This document shows positions 11,254 to 21,212 of a stretch of 64,000 nt of DNA, in pieces. The DNA lies in contig UGTZ01000001.1 in NCBI GenBank assembly GCA_900455085.1, forward strand, positions 402,501-466,500, in the 5' to 3' direction. Made by a program: the position numbers and the translations under genes. Source of the DNA: Providencia rettgeri (GTDB taxonomy: Bacteria; Pseudomonadota; Gammaproteobacteria; Enterobacterales; Enterobacteriaceae). Numbering within the stretch: position 1 is the first letter of the stretch; each line of letters starts with the position of its first letter. The notes under the pieces are model-generated. The model was not told the origin of the DNA, made no database searches, and saw only the letters and a list, made by a program, of their open reading frames with translations.

Positions 11254-13105
11254 TTAAAAATCAATGCTACAAGCGCCTTCTTCGGCACCTGATAAGTGTC
11301 TTCTTAACGCACCGAAAAGTTCCCTTCCACAACCACTACGTTCTGCAGTTAAATCAGCTTCAAAGGGTTGGCGCTTATTGAGTTCTTCTTCATCAACCAG
11401 TAATTGTAATTCCCCAGTCAATGCATTTACCCTAATGATATCGCCATTTTTTACTTTTGCTAATAGTCCGCCATTATAAGCTTCAGGTGTGACATGAATT
11501 GCGGATGGTACTTTGCCGGATGCACCGGATAAGCGACCATCAGTGACTAGCGCGACCTTGTAGCCTTTATCCATAAGGACACCAAGAAGTGGCATTAGCT
11601 TATGAAGCTCAGGCATACCATTTGCAGATGGTCCTTGGAAGCGGACAACGATGATACAATCTTTATTGAGTTCGCCAGCTTCAAAGTGCGCTGCGATCTC
11701 ATTTTGGTTGTTAAATACGACTGCTGGAGCTTCAATGATTTGATTTTCTTCAGGAACTGCTGATGTTTTCATCACAGCGCGTCCTAAATTCCCTGAGAGT
11801 AATTTTGTACCGCCATGGAGGTGAGAAAGGACGGTCTATTTCAGCAATAACTTCAGGATTGAATGAGGTTTTAGGGCCTTCTCGCCATCCTAGTTGACCA
11901 TTATTTAGCCATGGTTCCATAGTATAACGTGCCAGCCCAAATCCTGAGACGGTATGGACATCATTATGCAATAAACCTTTTTGCAATAGCTGGTGGATAA
12001 GCAAAGCGACGCCACCTGCGGCTTGGAATTGGTTTATATCCGCTTGGCCATTAGGATAGATACGGCAAATAAGTGGAACAATGGCAGAAATATCGGAGAA
12101 ATCATCCCAATTGATAATGATCCCCGCTGCTCTAGCTATCGCCACAAGATGCATAGTTAAGTTAGTTGAGCCGCCCGTTGCAAGTAATGCGACGATACCG
12201 TTGACAATCACTTTTTCGTTAACCAGTTGACCGATAGGTAAGTACTGACCTGATTGTTCAGTTAAACGCGTAATTTGTCGTGCGGCAGCTTCTGTTAATG
12301 CATCTCGTAGTGGAGAATCAGGTGGTACAAATGATGCGCCGGGGAGATGTAATCCCATCACTTCCATCATCATTTGATTTGAGTTGGCAGTACCATAAAA
12401 AGTACAAGTGCCGATACCATGATAAGACGCAGCTTCCGCTTCTAATAAGGCGAGTCTATCAACTTTGCCTTCAGCATACAGCTGGCGAATGCGAACCTTT
12501 TCTTTATTTGGTAAGCCTGTTGCCATTGGGCCTGCTGGGACAAATATCGCAGGAAGGTGGCCAAATGAAAGTGCGCCAAGCATTAAACCTGGAACAATTT
12601 TGTCGCAAATACCTAAATAGAGCGCACCATCAAACATATTATGGGATAAGCCAATGGCAGTTGACATTGCAATGACATCTCGACTTAGCATCGATAGCTC
12701 CATCCCATCTTGACCTTGTGTTACACCATCGCACATTGCGGGAACACCTGCAGCGACTTGGCCAATTGAGCCTGCTTCTAATAATGCTTTTTTGAGTTGT
12801 TCTGGGTACTTGTCATAGGGGCGATGCGCTGAAAGCATATCATTGTAGGAGTTGATGATAGCAATATCAGAGCGAGTCATGCTTTTAAGAATTTGTTTTT
12901 CTTCACTTTGGCATGCTGCAAAGCCATGGGCAAGGTTACCACAAGCGAGTGATGCTCGATGGACGGTCATACTACGAGCCTGCTCTATTTTTTTGAGATA
13001 AGCAGCTCGAGTCTTCACTGAACGAGAGATGATACGTTGAGTGATGCGATCAAGTTCTTTATTGATCACCGAAGGATTTGTCTCTTTAGAGGTGGTCACG
13101 CTCAT
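11254..13105 (-). pseudogene. edd: Phosphogluconate dehydratase, frameshifted
   Basis: Edd dehydrates 6-phosphogluconate to KDPG, using a [4Fe-4S] cluster. From ATG 13105 (preceded by GGAG) the frame matches E. coli Edd for about 425 residues, to EIDRPFS. It then changes to unrelated residues and stops at 11750. The family sequence resumes in another frame near HGGTKLLSGNLGRAVMKTSA and runs to 11254. The shift lies at about 11812-11826, where the coding strand reads TTCTCACCTCCATGGCGG; one surplus base there explains it. With correction the protein has about 603-610 residues, the family length. The dehydratase signature SGASGKVPSAIHVTPEA is intact in the distal part. A real loss would block 6-phosphogluconate entry to the pathway. 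Confidence 0.88.
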
Positions 13106-13196
13106 GATAATTGCTCCATAGTGCAGTAAAAAGATGAATCAAACTGCAAGTCAATTTGGGTTGTGCCTATCGTTATTTACTCTAGTACTATAGCAT

Positions 13197-13216
13197 CAAT
13201 GTTACCGGTAACATTG
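13197..13216. promoter_or_regulatory. GntR operator upstream of edd-eda
   Basis: AATGTTACCGGTAACATT is a perfect palindrome matching the GntR consensus ATGTTACCSGTAACAT. It lies about 95 bp upstream of the edd start, in the 313-bp gap between the divergent edd and the DUF1460 gene. No other named feature was recognised in that gap. Confidence 0.9.
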
Positions 13217-13418
13217 TTCAATGAAAGCGAAGGCGTTGCAATATAGAAAATGAATATTCGAAGCTATCTGTGATCTGAATCAAATTTGTAATATGGTATG
13301 GATAGGGTAGGAAATAGGCAAATAAGCATGCTATAGTGGCTTTTTTGGTTATTTTATCATCAAAATTCAATTAGATAATTGTCGAAGATTAGGCTGTATT
13401 AATGAGAAGAATGGCAGA

Positions 13419-14210
13419 ATGTTAAGGCTAGCTATAGCTGCATTTATATTGTTGTTGGCAAATTTTGTTAAGGCTGAGGTTGTTTTAGCTTCCGGGTCAT
13501 ATAACATTTTAACTGAAGTTTTTAATAAGCAAACTGAAATGCAATTACACAATGCCTCACAGGCAGAAAAAATTGATGTATTGACTCAACACTTTTTAGC
13601 CACACCTTACAATAAACAAACATTGAATATGAGCCCACTCTTAGCCGAAGAATTAGTGATTAATTTGAAAGAGATGGACTGTATGACATTCATAGAGTAC
13701 ATCGAGGCTTTTAAGCGTTCGAAAAACTATGAACAGTTTGTGTTAAATTTAACCAATATTAGATATATCAATCAAAATATCACCTTTAAACATCGTCGGC
13801 ATTTTTTTTCTGATTGGGCGCAAGAACCTGAAGCTATTGTGGTAGATATTACCAGTGAAATAAGTTCACATGCTGTTAAGGTAAATAAACAACTTAATTT
13901 AAAATATCATGATCAGATATATATATCGGGATTGCCTATCAAGAATAGGTCAATTAACTATATTCCAGCTAAGTATGTGGATGATGATTTATTATTAAGA
14001 TTAAAAACGGGGGATTACATTGGTATTTATTCAGGAAATAATGGGTTAGATGTGAGCCATGTTGGGGTTGTAATACGTAAAGGGAAGAAAACAATATTTA
14101 GAAATGCGTCCTCATTGCGTAGAAATTTTCAGGTCATTGATATTGAACTGAATAATTATTTAAAAGGGAAGGTCGGGATTGTTATTTTTAGACCTAAATC
14201 AGATTATTAG
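13419..14210 (+). CDS. DUF1460 (NlpC/P60-like amidase) exported protein
   Basis: The 263-residue protein starts with a signal peptide (hydrophobic core LAIAAFILLLANF, cleavage likely after VKA). The mature part fits the DUF1460 family, a papain-like NlpC/P60-related fold with predicted N-acetylmuramoyl-L-alanine amidase activity. The candidate catalytic Cys is Cys88 in EMDCMTFIEY and the candidate His is His214 in DVSHVGVV, followed by the conserved FRNAS. It would act in the periplasm on peptidoglycan. It stands alone, divergent from edd. A cell-wall amidase (AmiD) lies 1.2 kb downstream. The family call rests on the Cys and His motif spacing; the substrate is not known. Confidence 0.75.
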   Translation: MLRLAIAAFILLLANFVKAEVVLASGSYNILTEVFNKQTEMQLHNASQAEKIDVLTQHFLATPYNKQTLNMSPLLAEELVINLKEMDCMTFIEYIEAFKRSKNYEQFVLNLTNIRYINQNITFKHRRHFFSDWAQEPEAIVVDITSEISSHAVKVNKQLNLKYHDQIYISGLPIKNRSINYIPAKYVDDDLLLRLKTGDYIGIYSGNNGLDVSHVGVVIRKGKKTIFRNASSLRRNFQVIDIELNNYLKGKVGIVIFRPKSDY

Positions 14211-14655
14211 TCTGATTTTTGTGAATAGATTAATAATAAAATAAATTATAAATCTATTTTTTTGATATAAAAAATGAGTAAATCCAGTTTTTATGTATGT
14301 ATAAATTTAACATATAAAGTGGAAATAATTTAATAATAAAAAACATATAATTATTTTTATTAGTTACTAATTATTACTAGTAACATTTAAAATGTAAAAA
14401 TATATTAAATTATCGATTTGATAAAAATAAACATATAGGAATATAATTTTATTAAAAAAATGGAAAAACTTTTATAAAGCAATAGATTACTTTATAAATA
14501 TTACTTGGTTCTTTTTCTTTTGTATATAAAAATGATGTTTGCCTATCAATCCTGTGCTTTTCGATTGCTTATAACTATTTTAAATAGTTATGATTAATTT
14601 TATAATGAATAATACTAGCTAAATTATTTTTCTTACTTAAATTTAGGAGATGGTT
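14211..14655. other. AT-rich intergenic region
   Basis: About 445 bases of extremely AT-rich DNA with many short A and T runs and no coding region or clear hairpin terminator. It probably holds the promoter of the downstream regulator. The composition resembles H-NS-silenced DNA, which is an inference. Confidence 0.6.
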
Positions 14656-14913
14656 ATGCATATAGCTAAAAAGAAAAATGTTTATGCATTATTAGGTAAT
14701 CATTTACGTAAGGCTAGAGTGAGTAAGGGATTGTCAGGAAATGAGTTAGGCTCAATTATTCATTTGAGTCAACAGCAGGTATCACGGTATGAATTAGGTG
14801 TTAATAAATTGAGCTTAGATAAACTAATTGAAATTGTCATTTTTTTAGATATTGATATTAATGAAGTTACTAAAATAATTGCTAAGCAGGTTGAGTATGA
14901 AAAAATGAGCTAG
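14656..14913 (+). CDS. MrpJ-like XRE-family HTH regulator
   Basis: A cytoplasmic DNA-binding protein of 85 residues with a single XRE helix-turn-helix (about residues 10-65). The recognition segment LSQQQVSRYELG is the hallmark of MrpJ and its paralogues, which in Proteus and Providencia are encoded at the ends of fimbrial operons and repress motility. ATG 14656 is preferred to 14650 because AGGAG at 14645-14649 would abut the earlier ATG but is 6 nt from the later one. No fimbrial genes are adjacent, so it is an orphan paralogue. The flanks are AT-rich. Targets cannot be told from the sequence. Confidence 0.8.
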   Translation: MHIAKKKNVYALLGNHLRKARVSKGLSGNELGSIIHLSQQQVSRYELGVNKLSLDKLIEIVIFLDIDINEVTKIIAKQVEYEKMS

Positions 14914-15461
14914 CAGTAACCTAAGTAAGATTATTTTTTATTTTTCTTTATAAAATTTTATGAATTACCTTATTCTTTTTAGAAAACTCCAGTATTAGAA
15001 AATAGTTTATAACTTATACGTTTACGTTACAGAGAACTAAACGATTAGTTTTGCATAGTCGATGGAAAATCATTTTTTATGATCAGTACTTAAAATTGAA
15101 AATAATTTAAAATCAGCTTCTAGAAATAAAAATAATAAATTCAATGTATCTTTATTTTAATGGTTGATGAATTGTTGGTACTCATAATGATAATTTTCCT
15201 AGTACTTACTTCTGTTTTTGTGATATCCCCTACTTTTTAATGCAAGAGGCACTTTCTACTGAATAATGAAACCTTTTTTGTTTCTAATAGAAGCTAAAAA
15301 GGTTTTAACACTATGTATTCGAACAGTTATTTCACCATTTTATCTATATTCTTATACATAATAAGCATCTTTTTGTCGTTGATGTATGAAAGTTGATAGT
15401 ATTGCTGACCGCAGAATGCTTAAATAAAGTTTAATCAACAATAGAGTAAGGTTATGGTTAG
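14914..15461. other. AT-rich intergenic region with a hairpin
   Basis: About 550 bases without a gene. One clear inverted repeat, AAACCTTTTT (15269-15278) with AAAAAGGTTT (15296-15305), could form an 8-10 bp stem. It lacks a typical U-tail and could be a weak terminator or an RNA structure. Nothing else is recognised. Confidence 0.55.
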
Positions 15462-16349
15462 ATGTTCAAATATATAGGGATATTATTTGCCTTTTTACTA
15501 TTAGGCTGTTCGGCCTCGAACAAGGGGTACTATCTCGATAACCGTTATCCATCAAAAAATAGTAGTCAACGTATTCAATATGTCATTATTCACTACACCG
15601 TTTCTGATGATGTGCGTTCTATAGCCACACTAACACAAGGTCAAGTGAGTTCTCACTATCTCATTCCAAGTGTACCTGAAACTAAAAATGGCCGGCCTGT
15701 TGTATTACAACTCGTTCCTGAGTCGTTAAAATCATGGCATGCAGGTGAAAGTTATTGGTTACACCATAATGGTTTGAATGATACTTCTATTGGGATTGAA
15801 ATCGTCAATGCTGGATTACAAAAAGATGTAAAAGGAAAACGATATTGGGCTCCTTATAATGAAGCACAAATTGTTGCGTTGATCCCTCTCCTCCAAGATA
15901 TTATGCAGCGTTATAACATTCCTCCAGAAAATATTATTGGTCACAGTGATATCGCACCACTGCGCAAGCAAGATCCAGGTAAGGCATTTCCATGGCAGCG
16001 TCTTGCTCAACATGGTATAGGGGCTTGGCCAGATCCTAAAACCGTGACTAAATTTCTGGCGGGACGTAATGCCAATGAGCCTGCAAACGTGTTACGCATT
16101 CAAAAAGCCCTTCATTTTTACGGCTATTCAACAATTCCTCTATCGGGTCAGTTAGATTCACAGACGAAAGAAACATTACGTGCTTTCCAACTGCATTTCC
16201 GGCCGAGAGATATTGAAGGACAAGCGGATGCTGAAACAGAGGCTATCGCGTTGGCACTTATTGAAAAGTACCGTGATATGCAAAAATTTAAGTTATTTGA
16301 AAAGACCTCGCAGTTGCCTAATGTATCAACAAACCAACAAGGTGATTAG
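15462..16349 (+). CDS. amiD: N-acetylmuramoyl-L-alanine amidase, outer-membrane lipoprotein
   Basis: AmiD cleaves the bond between N-acetylmuramic acid and the stem peptide, including anhydro-muropeptides. The 295-residue protein has a lipoprotein signal with lipobox LLLGC (Cys16). An Amidase_2 domain (about residues 35-175) follows, with zinc-ligand candidates His44 in IIHYT and His in GHSDIAP, and WHAGES in between. A C-terminal peptidoglycan-binding domain covers about 205-265 (LRIQKALHFYGY to TLRAFQLHF). E. coli AmiD is 276 aa with the same architecture. It is convergent with iclR, with a shared terminator hairpin between them. Confidence 0.9.
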   Translation: MFKYIGILFAFLLLGCSASNKGYYLDNRYPSKNSSQRIQYVIIHYTVSDDVRSIATLTQGQVSSHYLIPSVPETKNGRPVVLQLVPESLKSWHAGESYWLHHNGLNDTSIGIEIVNAGLQKDVKGKRYWAPYNEAQIVALIPLLQDIMQRYNIPPENIIGHSDIAPLRKQDPGKAFPWQRLAQHGIGAWPDPKTVTKFLAGRNANEPANVLRIQKALHFYGYSTIPLSGQLDSQTKETLRAFQLHFRPRDIEGQADAETEAIALALIEKYRDMQKFKLFEKTSQLPNVSTNQQGD

Positions 16350-16382
16350 AGGGCAGTAAAAAACTTTGTGAGGTTAAGCTAA

Positions 16383-16412
16383 AGTGAAATACAGGTTGCT
16401 TTGTATTTCACT
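16383..16412. terminator. Hairpin between convergent amiD and iclR
   Basis: GTGAAATAC-AGGTTGCTTT-GTATTTCAC is a perfect 9-bp stem with A-rich and T-rich flanks, placed where both genes end. Confidence 0.65.
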
Positions 16413-16425
16413 CTTTACTATTGAG

Positions 16426-17256
16426 TTAGCGGTTTGCACCATATTCATGGCTTATTTCTTTTGCGGCCTTGATAACCATAGCGCCTAATTCAGTAATACG
16501 GTCATCAGTGATACGTGATAATGGGCCTGAAATAGAAATAGCTGCAAACGCTTCTTTGTGCTCATCATAAATACAAGCTCCAATACAACGTAACCCTAAA
16601 GCATGCTCTTCATCATCATAAGAAAAACCTTGCTTTTTAGCCTGTTGTAAATTCTCTTTTAAGGCGGATGGGTTAGTTAGTGTATAAGGCGTATAAGCAT
16701 GTAAACCTTTACGGCTTAAAAGTGGAACCAGTTTGTCTTCTGTTAAATTAGCAATGAACGCTTTGCCTGCACCCGAAGCGTGTAATGGCAGTTTTCCACC
16801 GATTGGTGCTGACATTCTCATTAGCGCATTGCATTGTACTTGGTCAACAATGACGGCATCGTACTCTGTATGGTCTAGGATAGCTAAATTGACGGTTTCC
16901 CCAGATTCATCCATTAAGCGGCGCAGTATCGGGTGAACGAGGGCTAACAAATTACGACTCTCTAAGAAGCTACTACCAATGATAAAAGCATGGGAAGCAA
17001 TAACCCATAGGCCTAAATCGCCAGTTTGCCGAACAAATCCATGCTGTTCCAACGTCATTAATAGGCGATGTGTTGTTGAGTTGGGTAAGCCAGCTTGCAT
17101 CGCAAGGTCAGTGAGGGCGATTCCCCCTGTTGATTCGGAAATATATTCCAACAGTGTTAATCCACGACTTAATGATTGAACTTGTCCTGCTGCAGCTGCG
17201 CCACTCGCCGGCCCTTTTGCTTTTTTAAGTTTCTTAGTAATTGGTGCCGTTGCCAT
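16426..17256 (-). CDS. iclR: Acetate operon repressor IclR
   Basis: IclR represses aceBAK and responds to glyoxylate and pyruvate. The 276-residue protein matches E. coli IclR (274 aa), with a winged HTH (about residues 28-90, including LTDLAMQAGLPNSTTHRLL) and a C-terminal effector domain with MRMSAPIGGKLPLHASGAGKAF and DDEEHALGLRC. An upstream ATG at 17277 would add 7 residues, but AGGAGAG lies between the two ATGs, 5 nt before 17256, which is therefore chosen. It is divergent from metH. As in E. coli it lies near aceBAK and next to metH, but here 6 kb of other genes separate it from aceK. Confidence 0.95.
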   Translation of the reverse strand: MATAPITKKLKKAKGPASGAAAAGQVQSLSRGLTLLEYISESTGGIALTDLAMQAGLPNSTTHRLLMTLEQHGFVRQTGDLGLWVIASHAFIIGSSFLESRNLLALVHPILRRLMDESGETVNLAILDHTEYDAVIVDQVQCNALMRMSAPIGGKLPLHASGAGKAFIANLTEDKLVPLLSRKGLHAYTPYTLTNPSALKENLQQAKKQGFSYDDEEHALGLRCIGACIYDEHKEAFAAISISGPLSRITDDRITELGAMVIKAAKEISHEYGANR

Positions 17257-17459
17257 TAAGTCTCTCCTGACTGTCATTTAGCTTCTATTATGAACTATTT
17301 CACTTGAAAATACTCATCGGATCAGTGAAAAGTGTGCTCTTGTGCAACCTTGAAAAACTCTCATCATAACAGCGAATTTTCACGAGAGAAGTTGTGATAG
17401 GATGTTAAAAGTAAAAATTTGACTTATTTCTCAGTGTTCCATTTCAGGAGGGCAGTGCA

Positions 17460-20400
17460 GTGTCCGCAAAAGTTAATCAATTAGAACAAGAATTAAAAAA
17501 ACGTATATTGGTATTAGATGGTGCAATGGGAACAATGATCCAACAACATAAGTTGTCGGAAGCCCAGTTTCGCGGAGAGCGATTTGCGGATTGGCCGAGT
17601 GATTTAAAGGGAAATAATGATCTATTAGTCTTAACTCAGCCAGATATCATTCGAGATATCCATTCTCAATACTTTGAAGCTGGCGCGGATATTGTTGAAA
17701 CCAATACTTTTAACTCAACATCCATTGCGATGGCTGATTATAAAATGGAATCCCTTTCCGCTGAAATTAACGAAGTTGCCGCACGCCTAGCCCGTGAGTG
17801 TGCTGACGAATGGACACGTAAAACGCCAGAGCAACCGCGTTATGTTGCTGGAGTCTTAGGCCCGACAAACCGCACCGCTTCTATTTCTCCGGATGTTAAT
17901 GATTCCGCTTATCGCAATATCACCTTTGATCAACTCGTTGAAGCTTATCGAGAATCTACCCGATCTTTAGTAAAAGGTGGGGTCGATCTGATCATGATCG
18001 AAACCATTTTTGATACATTAAATGCGAAGGCCGCGATCTTTGCGGTAGAAACCGAATTGGAAGCTTTGGGCGTTTCTTTACCGATTATGATCTCGGGGAC
18101 GATCACGGATGCCTCAGGTCGAACATTATCAGGGCAAACAACAGAAGCATTTTATAACTCATTGCGTCATGCTCAGCCGATATCATTTGGCTTGAATTGT
18201 GCATTAGGTCCTGATGAGTTACGCCAGTATGTTGCTGAATTATCAAGAATTGCTGAATGTTATGTCAGTGCGCACCCCAATGCAGGGCTACCCAATGCGT
18301 TTGGTGAGTATGACCTTGATGCGCAAAATATGGCCGAACAAATTCATGAATGGGCAACCGCAGGGTTCTTAAATATTGTTGGTGGATGTTGTGGAACGAC
18401 GCCATTACATATCAAAAAAATGGCAGATGCAGTAAAAGGCATCACCCCACGCCAATTACCGTCACTGCCTGTTGAATGCCGTTTATCTGGTTTAGAACCA
18501 CTAAATATTGGCAAAAAATCATTGTTTGTGAACGTTGGGGAAAGAACCAACGTGACAGGTTCAGCAAAATTTAAGCGGTTGATTAAAGAAGAAAATTACC
18601 AAGAAGCCTTAGATGTGGCTCGTCAGCAAGTTGAAAATGGCGCACAAATCATCGACATCAATATGGATGAAGGGATGTTGGACTCCCATGCGGCGATGGT
18701 ACGTTTCTTGAATCTCATTGCTGGCGAACCAGATATTGCGCGCGTGCCGATTATGATTGACTCCTCAAAGTGGGAGGTCATCGAGGCGGGGCTTAAGTGC
18801 ATACAAGGTAAGGGGATCGTCAATTCAATCTCAATGAAAGAGGGGGTTGAGGCATTTATTGAGCACGCTAAACTATTGCGCAAATATGGTGCTGCCGTGG
18901 TCGTCATGGCATTTGATGAAGTTGGCCAAGCAGATACACGTGAGCGAAAAATTGAAATTTGTCGCCGTGCTTATCAGATCCTGACCGAAGAGGTGGGCTT
19001 CCCTCCTGAAGATATTATTTTTGACCCAAATATTTTTGCCGTAGCCACAGGAATTGAAGAGCATAATAACTATGCAGTTGATTTTATTGAGGTCTGTAAG
19101 GATATCAAGGCTCAATTACCTCATGCGATGATTTCTGGCGGAGTTTCCAACGTCTCTTTTTCATTTAGAGGGAACGACCCTGTACGCGAAGCGATTCATG
19201 CTGTTTTCTTGTACTACGCCATTCGTAATGGAATGGATATGGGGATCGTTAATGCGGGGCAGCTCGCTATCTATGATGACTTACCTTCTGAATTAAAAGA
19301 CGCTGTTGAAGATGTGATTTTAAATCGTCGTGATGACAGTACGGAACGCTTACTTGAACTGGCAGAAAAATACCGTGGAGCCGGGGCAGGAGAGCAGCAA
19401 GTTCAACAAGCGGAATGGCGTAGTTGGGAAGTTGAAAAGCGCCTTGAATATGCACTAGTGAAAGGTATTACCGAATTTATTATTGAAGATACTGAAGAAA
19501 CTCGTCAACGTGCTTCTAGCCCAATCGAAGTGATTGAAGGCCCCTTGATGAACGGTATGAATGTGGTTGGAGACCTGTTTGGGGAAGGCAAAATGTTCTT
19601 ACCTCAAGTGGTGAAATCCGCCCGTGTAATGAAACAAGCAGTCGCCTATTTAGAGCCTTATATTCAAGAGCTTAAACAATCAGGTAGCAGTGCAGGAAAA
19701 ATCTTACTCGCTACGGTAAAAGGCGATGTCCATGATATTGGTAAAAATATTGTTGGTGTTGTTTTACAGTGTAATAACTATGAAATCATTGATTTAGGTG
19801 TGATGGTCCCATGTGAAACTATTCTAAAAACCGCGCGTGAAGAAAACGTCGATATTATTGGGTTATCTGGTTTGATTACGCCATCTCTTGATGAAATGGT
19901 GCATGTCGCTAAAGAGATGGAAAGACAAGGGTTTACCTTACCATTAATGATTGGTGGGGCGACGACATCAAAAGCACATACCGCTGTGAAAATTGAGCCA
20001 AATTACAGTGGGCCAACAACTTACGTGCAAAATGCTTCCCGAACAGTGGGGGTTGTCTCGGCGTTATTGTCAGCAACACAAAAAGCAGATTTTGTTGCGC
20101 GTACGCGCCGAGAATATGACACTGTACGCTTACAGCATGGTCGAAGAAGGCCAAAAACACCACCGGTGGCACTGGATGTGGCACGTGCGAATGCGGTAAA
20201 TATTGACTGGCAAAACTATCAACCACCTGTACCAAAATTCCAGGGTATTCAAGAAGTCACAGCATCTATTTCAACGCTGAGAGACTATATTGATTGGACG
20301 CCATTTTTTATGACTTGGTCGCTGGCGGGGAAATACCCGCGGATCTTAGAAGATGAAGTGGTTGGTTCTGAAGCACGTAAGCTATTGAAAGATGCCAATA

Positions 20401-21143
20401 ATATGTTAGATAAGCTTGATAAAGAAAGTTTACTAACGCCAAAAGGTATTTTTGGCTTATTCCCTGCAAACCGAGTTGGCGATGATGTAGAAATTTATAC
20501 CGATGAGTCAAGAAGCCATGTACAAGTGATGGGGCTGAATTTACGCCAGCAAACCTTAAAAACTGAGTTTCCAAACTATTGTTTATCTGACTTTGTCGCG
20601 CCAAAAAACAGCGGTAAAGCCGATTATATTGGGGCTTTCGCAGTGACAGGGGGCTTAGAAGAAGACTCGCTTGCTGATGAATATGAACAACAGCATGATG
20701 ATTATAATAAAATTATGGTTAAAGCGCTGGCGGATAGGCTAGCGGAGGCATTTGCTGAATATCTACACCAACAAGTCCGCAGGCAATATTGGGGTTATGC
20801 AGCTGATGAAAACTTGAGTAATGAAGAGCTAATTCGTGAAAATTACCAAGGTATCCGCCCTGCACCGGGGTATCCGGCTTGTCCTGAGCATACAGAAAAG
20901 GCCAAAATTTGGCAGTTACTGGATGTAGAAACGCAAATTGGCATGAAACTCACCAGTTCCTATGCGATGTGGCCAGGCGCTTCGGTATCAGGCTGGTATT
21001 TTAGCCACCCGGAAAGTAAATATTTTGCGGTAGCTCAGCTACAAAAAGACCAAATTGAGGACTACGCAAAACGTAAAGGGATGTCGGTAACGGAGTTGGA
21101 GCGTTGGTTAGCACCAAACTTAGCTTATGACCCTGAAGATTAA
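17460..21143 (+). CDS. metH: Cobalamin-dependent methionine synthase
   Basis: MetH transfers a methyl group from 5-methyltetrahydrofolate to homocysteine through methylcobalamin. The 1227-residue protein has the same length as E. coli MetH and all four modules. These are a homocysteine domain with zinc cysteines (Cys in FGLNCALGP and the pair in GGCCGTTP), a folate domain (FVNVGERTNVTGS), a cobalamin domain with the axial His in DVHDIGKNI, and a C-terminal activation domain that binds S-adenosylmethionine (RPAPGYPACPEH). The start is GTG at 17460, 7 nt after AGGAGGG. No frameshift is seen. It is divergent from iclR. Confidence 0.97.
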   Translation: MSAKVNQLEQELKKRILVLDGAMGTMIQQHKLSEAQFRGERFADWPSDLKGNNDLLVLTQPDIIRDIHSQYFEAGADIVETNTFNSTSIAMADYKMESLSAEINEVAARLARECADEWTRKTPEQPRYVAGVLGPTNRTASISPDVNDSAYRNITFDQLVEAYRESTRSLVKGGVDLIMIETIFDTLNAKAAIFAVETELEALGVSLPIMISGTITDASGRTLSGQTTEAFYNSLRHAQPISFGLNCALGPDELRQYVAELSRIAECYVSAHPNAGLPNAFGEYDLDAQNMAEQIHEWATAGFLNIVGGCCGTTPLHIKKMADAVKGITPRQLPSLPVECRLSGLEPLNIGKKSLFVNVGERTNVTGSAKFKRLIKEENYQEALDVARQQVENGAQIIDINMDEGMLDSHAAMVRFLNLIAGEPDIARVPIMIDSSKWEVIEAGLKCIQGKGIVNSISMKEGVEAFIEHAKLLRKYGAAVVVMAFDEVGQADTRERKIEICRRAYQILTEEVGFPPEDIIFDPNIFAVATGIEEHNNYAVDFIEVCKDIKAQLPHAMISGGVSNVSFSFRGNDPVREAIHAVFLYYAIRNGMDMGIVNAGQLAIYDDLPSELKDAVEDVILNRRDDSTERLLELAEKYRGAGAGEQQVQQAEWRSWEVEKRLEYALVKGITEFIIEDTEETRQRASSPIEVIEGPLMNGMNVVGDLFGEGKMFLPQVVKSARVMKQAVAYLEPYIQELKQSGSSAGKILLATVKGDVHDIGKNIVGVVLQCNNYEIIDLGVMVPCETILKTAREENVDIIGLSGLITPSLDEMVHVAKEMERQGFTLPLMIGGATTSKAHTAVKIEPNYSGPTTYVQNASRTVGVVSALLSATQKADFVARTRREYDTVRLQHGRRRPKTPPVALDVARANAVNIDWQNYQPPVPKFQGIQEVTASISTLRDYIDWTPFFMTWSLAGKYPRILEDEVVGSEARKLLKDANNMLDKLDKESLLTPKGIFGLFPANRVGDDVEIYTDESRSHVQVMGLNLRQQTLKTEFPNYCLSDFVAPKNSGKADYIGAFAVTGGLEEDSLADEYEQQHDDYNKIMVKALADRLAEAFAEYLHQQVRRQYWGYAADENLSNEELIRENYQGIRPAPGYPACPEHTEKAKIWQLLDVETQIGMKLTSSYAMWPGASVSGWYFSHPESKYFAVAQLQKDQIEDYAKRKGMSVTELERWLAPNLAYDPED

Positions 21144-21212
21144 AACCAGATCAATACATTGATTTTTCATGTATTCGGCACCATCTTATAGGTAATACAT
21201 TAGAGGGGTCCA

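Noticed and set aside
12280..12675. 131-codon plus-strand frame
   Set aside because: It lies fully inside edd on the opposite strand, where the edd reading is strongly conserved.
17281..17459. MetR-like sites between iclR and metH
   Set aside because: Short TGAA...TCA patterns exist, but none keeps the full TGAAN5TTCA spacing convincingly.
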